From contig CM043796.1 of the NCBI GenBank assembly GCA_023974075.1, forward strand, positions 24,296,927 to 24,360,926: a DNA stretch of 64,000 nt. Direction: 5' to 3'. The position numbers were made by a program, and so were the translations under genes. This stretch comes from Chaenocephalus aceratus (taxonomy: Eukaryota; Chordata; Actinopteri; Perciformes; Channichthyidae). Positions 41,350-51,892 of this stretch are shown here, in pieces (within the stretch, counting starts at the first letter, position 1; each line of letters opens with the position of its first letter). The notes beneath the pieces are model-generated. The model was not told the DNA's origin, ran no database searches, and saw only the letters and a list, made by a program, of their open reading frames with translations.

Positions 41350-42820
41350 AAGCCAAGCCTTGTCTTGCAAGATATAATGTGATCTTTATTAACTGGAAAA
41401 TGATCTCTGTTTTTCTGCCTCTTCCTTTCTTTTGCTGCTTGCATCCGCAAATCTGCTACTGCAAAAGCCATGTCCAATGGCTTTATCTTATATTTATTCC
41501 ACCTGGTCATGCCAATCATGTGCGATTCACTACAGCAGTGCTCCTTCATTCTTACTTCTGCTTGCCTCCACCTGCCTCCAGACTTCCATGTAGACCTACT
41601 CTTGTACTTATCGTCATTCATTAAAATGCGACCGCTGAAGCAGTACATAGCATCATTTTGTGGAGAATACTCCAACCAGGGGTTTTCATCATACCAGTGG
41701 CCCTGAAAAGACCGCCCATCTTGATTTGTTGGGAACTGGGCCAGAGGCCGACAGGGTCCAATTGAGTTTGAAAATTTAACGAAGGCCTCATTGTACTTGA
41801 TATTGTTCTTCTGAACATGGGCTGGATTGGTGGGGTTTGGTAGCTGTAGCAAAAAAACTAATTCTGAAGGAGCTTTCACTCTTGTGGACTCTGATGTTAC
41901 TGCCTCATTCTCCATCTCTTCCCTCTCAATCTCCATAATCCTCCCCTTCCATCTCGTCATTCTCAATTCCCATCTCTTCATTCTCAATTCTTGTCTCTTT
42001 CTCCTTATTTTCAGATTCTGTCTCTATCCTTTCTTCATTCTCTGAGTCTGAACTGTTCTGGGCATCATTGTGTTTTGTCTCAGGCTCACCATCTATCAAA
42101 TACAATTAAGAGAATGTTTTAGAGCTCTTTATAAGGCATTGTTGCGAAGTGTTCAAATAATGAAAGCATTATTACTGGTGTGATCTCCTTTTCACACTAT
42201 AAAGGAGTTCAAAGATGGAGCTGTCTCCAAAATAAACATTTTACACATATTCGTATTCTTAAACAGAATTATTAGTATCAGAATTAAGTAACATATACAC
42301 TTAATTCTTTACTGCTATAAAAACATGCAAAGACAACTGAATACTAGTGCAGTCAGTTACATTTTAGATTGGAGAAGGTTATATAGTCATTCATGTGAAA
42401 ATAAATATGTTGCCTACTTGTATAGAATATTTACAACCTGTTATAAAGCCTTTGTGAACCAGTTATCTGGCCATCTTATCCATATTACACTACAGCTAGT
42501 AGTAGTATTTTACTAGTTCACCAAGCTCTCAAATGCGCTCTGAACTGGAGGCTTCGGGTTAGCCCCCAGCAGAGAAATATTAACTTCACTCAGCACAAAT
42601 AGAGGCTTTGCATTTATCACTGATTTAAATATTTGTTTTAATGAGTTATTAGTGTATTCCAACTTATGTAGTGGCTTGACATAATCACAGTGCTTCACCT
42701 GCAGCTGCCCTGCTGGCACCTTTTATCCAGCTCTGCAAAGTTGCAATCCTTTTTGTTGCCTCCTTCAGATATCTCTCTCTCTGCTTCAGTCTCCTCTCTC
42801 TGTCTTGAAGGCATTCTTAA
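41340..42820 (-). pseudogene. TTF-type zinc-finger segment of a hAT transposase (minus strand)
   Basis: The open frame 41987-41340 contains GRSFQGHWYDENPWLEYSPQ and NDAMYCFSGRIL, matching the TTF zinc-finger pattern (WY ... WLEYS ... A(Y/F)CFxCR, with the second Cys replaced by Ser). Upstream on the same strand, near 42820-42700, there is a basic Arg/Glu-rich segment starting MPSRQRE, probably another exon. The catalytic RNase H-like core and dimerisation domain are absent. Its strand is opposite to the fragments at 39212 and 41164. Confidence 0.65.
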
Positions 42821-43947
42821 GCACAGAAATGTAACATTAGGCTATGCATAAAATAACCAAACGATTATTACATTAACTAATTTGAACAGTAATTCACATC
42901 ATCGTCTCATAACAAAATAAGCTAAGGCGACTACTTGCATTCAGTGACTTGATTTTTAAAATGAAAATAAGGAATATTTTTAGTTTTTTATCATTAAGAT
43001 ATGTAATGTTATAACTATTAAAGAAAAGATGGGGACAATTCTGTTTCAATGTAGTTTGACCATTGTAACTGCTGTGCAGACATACTGATAATAATATAGC
43101 CCCTCCAAATGTCTGTGCACGTCCGTGGGTCTTTAACGCACCTGCACCAATACAATATTTAAAACATGTAATCACACACATAGCGATATAGAACATAAAT
43201 AATAAAAACGTACCTGGTTTAACACACTTTAACACTGAAACGAGATATTCATTCAAAAGTTTGTGGGCAAGAAGGAGAAGAAGTAAAATAAGTAGTAGAA
43301 GAAGAATGAGGCTGCTAACGCTAAATGCTAATGCTACAATAATTGTATTGCTGCGAACAACCACCACGCCATTGAAACATCAACTTTGTTACAATTTTAT
43401 TTCACCTGGCTATGTGTTTATAAAGCATATTTAAAAACGGGGACATTTCTGGGGACAGATTGAGCCGGGGATTGGCCACCAAAGCCAGGCAGGCATTTGG
43501 TAGGATCACCATAGCCATATGAGGCCGGCTGCCAGAGGGCTTTCCTTTGCTTCCAGCTGTCAGATTGTAAACAAAGTCACGTGACTGGTGGCAGATGACA
43601 GCGCTGAGCGCTGACAAGGTGTATTTTATTGCAGCGAGACGCTACAATACTAATTGTGGGCTTATTATGTTGATTCGGCCACAACAGAGGAAAAAAAGAC
43701 TTTCACTCTCTCCAGAGGGGCAGGTCAGCCAAAGAGGGGAAATGGGCCCGGGCAACATTAGCCCGTACCTGTGCACGTCCCTGCTACCAAACAAGGTAGG
43801 CCTATTGGCAATCAATGTTGATCTCATGCAGGAAACATACATCTTTCAGTCAACAGAGCGTGCGTGTGACATATTTAGTAGCAGGATGTGCACTGAAAAA
43901 TAGGGCTCCCCCGAAAGCAAATGGGTAATTCGAACACTGGTTGGAAG

Positions 43948-45593
43948 CAGATGTCAACCCTCAAAACCAGAACTGCTGAGGTAGACATACTTTATCCAGT
44001 GGAAATGTTTTTGGTTTTTATGACGAACGAAACAAGATATACCCTTCTGTCTGAGTATCTGTCTCGTTCTCGAAAATTGAGGAATGTTGCTCAACAAGGA
44101 ACTACACCAAGCAAAAATGATGTTCATCAAGATTGATTTTCATTGTGGTTTTGTTGTACATTGTCATTAAAGAATGAGGAAATTGGTGGCCTCTCCTCTG
44201 AAATGTTTTAATTACCCATGTGATGGCAATTGTTGATCTGCTTATTACACACCCTGAAACACACCCCTTACTGAATATGTGTTGTGTTGAAACCTGATCA
44301 TTACTGTGAGTCACAGTTCTAGCTTAAACTTCAGCTCTGTGAGCCTGTACTGAGGCAAAGTGGTGCTTTAAGACAGCAATAAGCTAACGTTAGCATGCTA
44401 GAATAGTGTACTGATCATGGCTATGCTAATGAAAGCAGGTATATTTTTTTACCGTGTTGAGTGAGTTAGCATGCTTACATTTTCTAAATGCCACCAAACA
44501 AAGAGAATGAGTTGCCAAAGCCACTAGAGGATAAGTCAGACGTTCAACACAAGTCAGTATGATTCATCCTCTGGAAACCATGCATATCTGTCGAGATTCA
44601 TGAGAATTTGTACAGTAGATGTTGCAATATTTCACTCTGGATCAAAGCAGTGAATTGGCCAAGAGACTGAATTTAGAGCTACACAGCTAGCATATATTTG
44701 CTAGCCTTGTCTAACTATGGAGTATGAAGGACACATCACTGACTTAAATCCTTTTGTGTTATCCAAACACATGTGTTGCTTGGTGGTATTTTCAACCATC
44801 GACAAAAGACAGAAGAATGTTTGGAAAAAGAAAGAGAGAGGTGTGGACGAGCTCAGGCTGAACAGAGAATCAAACACAAGCAACTTTTACCAAAGTAACC
44901 ATTGTTTCTGTCACGTGTGAAACCAAAAGTCAACCAACTTATCTACCTATGTCACTTAGTTTGTGTAATCAAGGTGAATATTGTTGCCCAAAACCTGAAC
45001 CTAACCAATACGTAATGTAGTTGCCTCAACATAACCAAGTTGCTAATTTTCTTTGGATTAAGAAAGTTAACAACATTTTACGAAACTGTGACTGTGCGTC
45101 TTTATCTGACAAGTTAGGAATGCCTTCAAATGATATGCAAAGATGCTAATATGACATGGGAACTAGCAATGTATAAGTCTTTCGAAGAGGTCGTGTCGAA
45201 AGTAAACAAAATAACACTTTAATAAAATAAAGGAGAAGCATAAGAAGACTGAGAAAATGTCAGCTTTGTGGGTTCAGGAAACGTGGCCAAAACCATTTCG
45301 TCGCCAACAAAACAGCACTTCCCATTTGGTTGTTTAAGGGCCGCGGAGCCTTACGCCTTATGTCTTTAAACCGGTTATGTGCGCACACATCACACACTCA
45401 AACACACCATCACAGTGTCCCATGTGACCCCGTCTGTTTCTGTAGGGGTTGTTGAATTTCTGCCCTCCTGCCTGATCTCAGGACAGCTAACCTGACGGAA
45501 ACTGAACATACGAGCAGCTTTCTAGTCTCTAATTGTGTTCAGTGAGCGGCAACGCTCTCAGCTCAGCAAACAGCAGTCACACACTTTCAGCAG
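43948..45593. other. Intergenic region upstream of glul
   Basis: No coding exon seen. The sequence is AT-rich up to about 45340; 45350-45590 is more balanced, with GTGTCC and GTCTGTTTCTG-type boxes, and may be the glul promoter if the upstream exon is real. Confidence 0.4.
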
Positions 45594-45611
45594 ATGGCCT
45601 CCCTGCCACAG
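45594..45611 (+). CDS. glul: Possible upstream coding exon of glul
   Basis: ATG GCC TCC CTG CCA CAG followed by GTGGGT. If spliced to the exon that starts at about 51887 (after CTGACTAAAG), the reading MASLPQ-AN runs in phase into the normal Met of glutamine synthetase at 51893. The stretch before it (CAGCTCAGCAAACAGCAGTC) looks like 5' untranslated sequence. It could equally be a non-coding first exon with a chance ATG. No transcript evidence is available. Confidence 0.35.
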
Positions 45612-46730
45612 GTGGGTGTTCATTTTCTATATCTCATGGGAGTTGATCTCCACCTCAGCAATAACTCTGACTTATTGTTTTTGTTTATAATGGAAGAAGT
45701 TGTTTAACTGAAATGTTTTGTGTGCCTACAATTACATTTACTGATTTTAAAGTTTCCGTTTGAATTCAGAGGCATGTAGGATATATTTGTGTCTAATGAA
45801 AACATCAGCCTGTTTGATATGAAATACATAAACCCAAACACACCCACTAACAGCAATGTCATGTTACATAAAGGACACGTAGGCTTCTGTCATCAGCATT
45901 GGTATTTGCACTCCAGTTAAATACTGCAAACGTGTCAAGGCACATCACACAGCTCTCATAGTTGCTACCTGGCTACAACTGAAGTCACCTGTAACGCAGT
46001 AAGTCTGAATATTTGTTTATGTGCGGTAATATATGTAATTTGCTTTAATGGATAACAGTGTACAATCTGGTAAATGCAACTCACATCATTTTAAGTGTAT
46101 TCATCAATTGGTTATTTTTACTCCTTACATGATTTCAAGCGATGCCATGTGCTCTTGAGTTGCCTTAAGTAACCAGGGTTTTGTTGAACACATTAGTAAT
46201 AGTAAACTACATTGGTAGTAGATTTTTGTGAACTGTATTCATCTCTAGGTTTCAGGTTATGATGTAAAAATCAGTTAAAATAAATATACAGTTATGAGTT
46301 TTGAAAATTATAATATGTAAATGTTGTTTAAGTATATATGGAACCATTATAAACACATTTTGTAATAACCAGCAATAACTGCTGATATGTTAATGGTAAA
46401 ACTAACATTTGTTTAAAGTGGATAGACTTATTATATTATAGGGAGAAAGATAATATATTCTCTACCATGCCTCTTGGGGTGAATGAATCCCCTTCTAGTA
46501 ATATGGAAGCTTTAAATTACTTTTAAAAAATCAAATTGAGTAATACAACAAAGAGTCAGAGTCTTAACGTCAAATGTAAGAAACATGTCTGTCAAGTTAG
46601 TCTTGTATCTCAGGAAAAAAAGAATGAAACAATTTGCTCTGTTTTTTACATTTAAATAACCAGGGACAGCATAGTTATCTAACAGTATAATGAATGAATA
46701 GTAAACTTTCACGAAAAGCACCATAACTAA
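45612..46730. other. AT-rich stretch before the Gypsy element
   Basis: Would be the first intron of glul if the upstream exon is used. No exon or bounded repeat is seen. Confidence 0.4.
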
Positions 46731-47212
46731 TGTAAAGGAGGGGTAATAATTTAAGGAGAGGGAAAGGGTTCTTTTAAATCAGGTGGAGAGCAACACTGGG
46801 TAATCAAGGAGCCAACTACTAAGTTTAAAACACAATTTATTCAGTAGCACATAACATCTTTACTAAGAAAACTAAAATCAGAGCCGTCTAAAATATAATC
46901 TCAGTAAAAAGATAGTCTAAAACTGTTAAAATACAATTAAACGTAGTTAAAACAATACAAAGAATTCAAATGTTAAAAGGGTTAAAAGTATTTTCTCAAA
47001 ACCAGTCTTTCCAGGGCTGTAAAGCTGCTCCGTCGACCCTCTCTCGGACTGCCGTGTCTTTTAATCCCTTTGTTGCGTGTGCCTCTGCTCCTGGTGCGCT
47101 CTGCCGTCTCCTTCAGCCTCTCTCAGTTTCCGTCTCTGCTCCTGGTGCGCTCTGCCTCTGCCGTCTCCTTCAGTCTCAGTCCCAGTTTCCGTCTCTGCTC
47201 CTGGTGCGCTCA
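46731..47212 (-). repeat. Gypsy LTR, left (3') copy, truncated
   Basis: About 480 bp similar to 50052-50500, including ATTTATTCAGTAG and CTCCGTCGACCCTCTCTCGG. It ends abruptly at GGTGCGCTC, where RT coding sequence begins. Confidence 0.82.
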
Positions 47213-47960
47213 GAGGACCACTGAACTTTACGTGTCTGTGATTTCTTATCAGCTGGGATGCCTGTCAGTAGAGTGTTCAAGGGGCGGGCAATTTTAGCAA
47301 AACCAGCAACGAAGCGTCTGTAATAACCAGCAAGACCTAAAAAGGCTCTTACTTGCCTTACGGTGGAAGGTACTGGCCAGTCGAGTACAGCTGTTACTTT
47401 GTCGGGGACAGGTCTTACCCCATCCTTGTCCACCAAATGGCCCAAAAACGTCACCTCGTGTTGGAGGAGCTTACATTTGTCCAGCCGTAGTTTCAATCCA
47501 TACTGCCACAGCCTTTGGAAAGCCTCATCCAAATGCTGCAGGTGAGAGGAGAAATCAGGTGAGTAAATGATAATGTCATCCAAGTACACTAAAAGGGACT
47601 GTGCCAATGGACCACTTAAACACTGTTGCATGTTACAGGCGTATTACAAAGTCCAAAGGGCATTCGCTCAAACTCAAACAGGCCAAGTGGGGTGGAAAAA
47701 GCAGTTTTCTCCCGGTCTTGGGGATCCATCTCAACCTGCCAGTAGCCGCTGGCCAGGTCAAGAGTTGTGAACCACTCCGCTCGGGTCAGGTTAGTGAGAG
47801 TCTCTTCAATCCTGGGCAGAGGGAAGGCATCTTTATGGGTTACAGCATTCAATTTTCTGTAATCAACACAACATCTCCAACTACCATCTTTTTTCTTTAC
47901 CAACACTATAGGTGCTGCCCAGGGACTACAGCTCTCCTTAATCACTCCTTTCCCTAGCAT
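47176..47960 (-). pseudogene. Gypsy reverse transcriptase, partial
   Basis: Minus strand, two overlapping frames with a small shift near 47620-47640. Seen: SPWAAPIVLVKKKDGSWRCC, DYRKLNAVTHKDAFPLPRIE, FTTLDLASGYWQVEMD, MPFGLCN, LVYLDDIIIYS (YLDD active site), FLGHLVDKDGV, and RAFLGLAGYYRRFV. The reading runs into LTR sequence after VQWSSE, before RNase H. The shift and the missing C-terminus make it inactive. Confidence 0.92.
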
Positions 47961-49150
47961 TCCAGCAAGTAGTCTTCATTTCCTTGTACATCATAGGAGG
48001 AAGGGGTCGGTACCTCTCTCCGACAGGTGCTGCACTGCCAGTGTGGATACGGTGCTGTACCAGGTCCGTCCGCCCAAAATCCTCCCCATGTGTGGCGGAA
48101 ACTTTCTCCCATTTGCGCAGCAGGGTGCTTAGCTCTTCCTGTTGCGGTTCGGACAGATCAGGTCTGTTGGCCAAGTCTCTCACCTTCTTAGGTAATGCCT
48201 GTTTTCCATCTGTAGTTGCGGCATCCACTAAGGTCACTTCCACGACACAGTCGTCATCAAGGGACAGGTTCAGGTCCATGGACATCAGCCTCGTCTACAT
48301 GGTACAGCTTTTCAAGCTTCTGGTTCCGACCTATAGACAAGCTGTAGGGGTGTGGGTTGTAAACACGTACAGGGACTCTGCCATTTCTCACCACTGCCAG
48401 TGTCCTCGCCACTCCCACGTCGCTAGCATCTGGCAGTGCTTCCACCAAGGCACAGTAGTCTGCTCCTTTCGGGCACGACCCCACACCAGCAGCTCACTCT
48501 TTGGAGGGACTACAATGTTGTGTCGGCCAGCCGGCTGCACATATCCAAGAGCCCGTCTTCTGCCATGGTGGCCTCGACACGTCCACAGCTGGCAAAGGAA
48601 TCTCTCCAAACTCTGTTGTTCAACTGTGGTGTGGGGAAAGCAGACTTTCCGGGCCATTTGAAGAGGGCATTCCAACAGGCAGTTACAACATTCATACCAA
48701 TTATGAGCGGGTGTGTGCAGTGTTCATCCTTTACTATCACAACCCCCCGCCCTGGTATCTTAACACCTTCAACTTCCATATTCAACACAGCATAGCTAGT
48801 GTAAGGAATCTCAAGGCCATTGGCAGCTCTCAACTTAAAAACTACAGGGGTCTTCCCAAGCTTAGCCTGTTGAAATGCTTCTCAAACAAACTCTGTTGCA
48901 TTAATGTTACTTGAGACCCCGTATCTCGTAGTCCTTGTAGCTTTACCTCTTCAATGGATACAACAATTGTTGGACATTGCCCAATAAATGCGTCAGTGGC
49001 CCTTGATTCTTCTGGTGGATTAGCAAGCCCTGCCCCTCGGACCTCAGCAGCAGGGAATGCTAGTTTAAAGCCGACTGGTGGGCAGCTGGCGTCCTACAAA
49101 ACCTTGCAATGTGCCCGGACTGTTTGCATTGACGGCAGATAGGCCTACCT
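47938..49150 (-). pseudogene. Gypsy protease region and zinc knuckle
   Basis: Minus strand. A CCHC zinc knuckle CRQCKQSGHIARFC lies at about 49086-49139. The aspartic-protease motif LRDTGSQVTLMQQ lies near 48915, followed by conserved protease-like sequence with PLIIGMNVV (flap/αC region) at about 48710-48680. A linker (48285-47938) leads into RT. Several frames are involved. Confidence 0.78.
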
Positions 49151-49199
49151 TGCTCATCCCAGTTGTTAGATTGTGATGTTGGTTGTCGTCGCTCTCACC

Positions 49200-49810
49200 A
49201 AGGCTGAGTTGGTGGTGGGGGTACAGCAGTGACTGGTTGAAGAAGTGGTTTGATTTCCTTCATCAGCTCCTGTGCGAGTCCTTGCATCTGGGATTTCACA
49301 TCATCCATGATTTCTCTCTTCAGTGTCTCTTTCCAGCCTTCTGCCTGCGGCTGGTTAGGGGGGACTTGTGAGCCACTAACCAAATGGCATGTTCCCCCTG
49401 GTTGAGATCTGCCATATTCAGCCTCGAGCAGTAGCGCTTCCTGGCGTATTGCAGCAAAGCCCTCATCAGGGTTTCTCCGGGCGTATACCTTGAGGGGCTA
49501 GAGGGCCTTCACACAGCCCGAGCAAGAGCTGGTCCCGCAGGGCGACATCGGAGGGGGCGTCACGTGGGTTGTGCCGCCGCAGCCTGCAACATAGTTCTCT
49601 CAACCTTAGAATAAAGGATGGCACTGTCTCATTTGGTTTCTGTGAAGAGCTAAAGAATTGTGACCTCAACACTGGGGTAGGGGTTCTATCGCCATAAAGG
49701 GAATCTAAATAACAAAATATCTGGCGGACCTCATTCTTCTCATTGTCCTCAAGGACACTCACCTGGCGTTTAGCTTCCCCAGCAAGCGCTCCCAACACAA
49801 TACCAACTTT
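49200..49810 (-). pseudogene. Gypsy gag capsid region
   Basis: Minus strand, about 110 residues open (49798-49466) with the gag capsid pattern LDSLYGDRTPTPVLRSQFFS, QKPNETVPSFILRLRELCCR, and DQLLLGLCEGPL. A second piece near 49383-49195 has a coiled coil (LKREIMDDVKSQMQGLAQEL). Interrupted. Confidence 0.75.
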
Positions 49811-50477
49811 ACTAGCTTCAGCTAATTCTTATGAGCCCAACAAACCTTGCATTTGTGCCTTCCAATCTTGGTATTTTAAGTCATCACCTGACCCATTGAA
49901 TTTAGGGAGCCAAGGGGCACCGGGATACACGGGCATCATCATGGTTAAAAACTCAAATGTGTTTAAAAGCTATGCTAAAACTATGATACAAGCTAGGCTC
50001 CTGATTACCACAGCTGCTCTCAAACCCAATCCTGCCGACAACGCCACTTTATGTGAAGGAGGGGGAGGGGTAATTTAAGGAGAGGGAAAGGGTTCTTTTA
50101 AATCAGGTGGAGAGCAAAACTGGGTAATCAAGGAGCCAACTACTAAGTTTAAAACACAATTTATTCAGTAGAACATACAATCTTTACTAAGAAAACTAAA
50201 ATCAGAGCCGTCTAAAATATAATCTCAGTAAAAAGATAGTCTAAAACTATGTTAAAATACGATTAAACGTAGTTAAAACAATACAAATAATTCAAATGTT
50301 AAAAGGATTAAAGGTCTTTTCTCAAAACCAGTCTTTCCAGGGCTGTAAAGCTGCTCCGTCGACCCTCTCTCGGACTGCCGTGTCTTTTAATCCCTTTGTT
50401 GCGTGTGCCTCTGTTCCTGGTGCGTTCTGCTTCTGCTGTCTCCTTCAGCCTCTCTCAGTTTCCGTCTCTGCTCCTGG

Positions 50478-50594
50478 TGCGCTCTGCCTCTGCCTCTGTG
50501 CGCTCTGCCTCTGCTGTGCGCTCTGCCTCTGCTGTGCGCTCTGCCTCTGCTGTGCGCTCTGCGCTCTGCCTCTGCTGTGCGCTCTGCGCTCTGC
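50478..50594. repeat. 18-bp minisatellite in the LTR
   Basis: Four to five units of CTCTGCCTCTGCTGTGCG, some with the shorter GCGCTCTG motif duplicated. The single-copy equivalent is in the left LTR at about 47090-47210, so the array expanded in the right copy. Confidence 0.88.
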
Positions 50595-51528
50595 ATTGCG
50601 CCGAGGCTTCGGAGCGTGTGTCGAGTAATCCCCGAAGCTTTTTGTGAAGCATGTATCGAGGCTTGTATCGTTTTGGGCCAGTGACGTCACCGATGACAAA
50701 CGAAGCCTCGCTGCCTGTCGATACCACGTGACTGCTTCAGGAAGCGATTCAGATCGGTTGAACCGTTGAACCACGACGCTCATAATACCCATGGATGTAT
50801 ACTAAGAACCATATTACCCCTCCTGTACCCGGGCCCGGTGACACGATGGAATCAAGAGAGCTCAGACCCTCACTCATATAGAGGTCGGAACATGTCATAA
50901 GTAGGCTATAAATAGATATAAGCATAAATTAATGTAGGAATAAAAACATCAATAAATACAGGAATAAATATGTTGCAGTGTTTTCAGTGAGATCCAGCGT
51001 GTGCTGCTGTGGCTCAGCTGGAAAGCAGTTGACTCACGACCGCAGGGTTCCTGGTTCAACGACAGAACAATACGTAGTTGTTGTTGTTTATAAAAGCTAC
51101 AGCTAAATGAGATAATGTAGTTAATAAATGTATTCTTTGATATGGTTTAGCCTTTCTCAGGGCTACAACATGGTTAAGTTTACGAATATTATTAAGGAAT
51201 ATAAATCCCTCTTTGCAATGTTTACCAGCCTCCTTAGGCTTTTCAATCACAATCATTACACTGGAATAAATACAATATTGTTAACATGAAAATATGATTT
51301 TCTGTTCGTTGTTTAGAGTTATTCTAAGGCTTTACTCAATGAGAACTCGGTATGAGATAGAGCACACTGTTGAGATGTCCAATCTACCTGTTTTACACAC
51401 TTTGACCAGCAGGGGGTTTGTGTTCAGATGAAGCCCATGATGAAGCCTCATGAGATGAACCCTTTTGCGAACCAATTGGCTGGAAAGCTTCAAAGCTTCA
51501 TAAGGCTTCATCTCGCCATCACTACTCT
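50595..51528. mobile_element. Insertion inside the right LTR (hAT-like non-autonomous, tRNA-like segment)
   Basis: The LTR minisatellite stops at 50594 and resumes at about 51529. The inserted ends carry related GCTTC/GAAGC motifs (left CGAGGCTTCGGAGCG, right AAGGCTTCATCTCGCC), as in some fish hAT families. A tRNA-like stretch (GTGGCTCAGCTGG ... GGTTCCTGGTTCAA) is at about 51010-51060. Target duplications cannot be read because the flank is repetitive. Confidence 0.6.
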
Positions 51529-51892
51529 GCTGTGCGCTCTGCCTCTGCTGTGCCCTTCAGCCTCTCTCAGTTTCCGTCTGTCCTCTGCTGCTCTTCTCCT
51601 TCCCTTTATAGGCGTGTAAATTGGCTCCAGGTGTGGTCACTCATTGTCAATCAGCATGGCAAGGCCAATCCAAACATTTCAAAAATAAAAGCATGCAGCA
51701 GGAAGTTAAAACCAGTTAAAAAGGCAAACACATTTCAGAGTAAAATCACACAATAAAAAGATATAAAACACACACTTAAAACCATGCAATAATGAATAAT
51801 TAAAATACATTGCCATGTGACATCAACATGAGTCTTTCTGCACTTAAACATCACCCCTGGATGTTGTGGTCTGTTTCTGACTAAAGGCGAAC

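Larger units (their letters stand above)
38871..43939. mobile_element. hAT-superfamily DNA transposon, 5.07 kb
   Basis: Ends CAGTGTTCGAA and TTCGAACACTG are perfect 11-bp inverted repeats, with weaker extension inward (GGGGGAGC near the left end, GCTCCCCC near the right end). An exact 8-bp target duplication GTTGGAAG directly flanks both ends (38863-38870 and 43940-43947). Coding remnants: 39212-39487 (+), 41164-41349 (+) and 42820-41340 (-). A second hAT element is nested at 39960-41016. The transposase is broken and in mixed orientation, so the copy is not autonomous. Confidence 0.93.
46731..51830 (-). mobile_element. Gypsy-type LTR retrotransposon, internally deleted
   Basis: Two direct repeats begin TGTAAAGGAGGGG (46731) and TGTGAAGGAGGGGG (50052) and share AATTTAAGGAGAGGGAAAGG and about 450 bp after it. 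Between them, the minus strand encodes gag (about 49800-49090), protease (near 48915), and reverse transcriptase (47960-47215). The left LTR is joined directly to the end of the RT fingers/palm/thumb region, so RNase H and integrase and the rest of the left LTR are missing. The right LTR continues to about 51.83 kb (estimate). Next to it, minus-strand TGGCGTTGTCGGCAGG is a likely primer-binding site. Confidence 0.88.
50052..51830 (-). repeat. Gypsy LTR, right (5') copy, with insertion
   Basis: Starts TGTGAAGGAGG. It contains a (CTCTGCCTCTGCTGTGCG)n minisatellite and an inserted element (about 50595-51528); LTR sequence resumes at CTCTGCTGTGCGCTCTGCC. A minus-strand TATA box (TATAAAGG, 51605-51612) would drive transcription leftward. 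The outer end near 51830 is estimated. Confidence 0.65.

Noticed and set aside
42894..43367. 157-codon minus-strand open frame with a hydrophobic start
   Set aside because: AT-rich hydrophobic frame without similarity, within the hAT element; likely chance.
50296..50792. Leu/Ala/Cys-rich and Gln/Arg/Ala-rich open frames on both strands
   Set aside because: They translate the 18-bp minisatellite in the Gypsy LTR, not a gene.
51008..51062. Possible tRNA gene
   Set aside because: A- and B-box-like sequences are present, but no acceptor stem pairing or anticodon arm is evident, and it is inside an inserted repeat.
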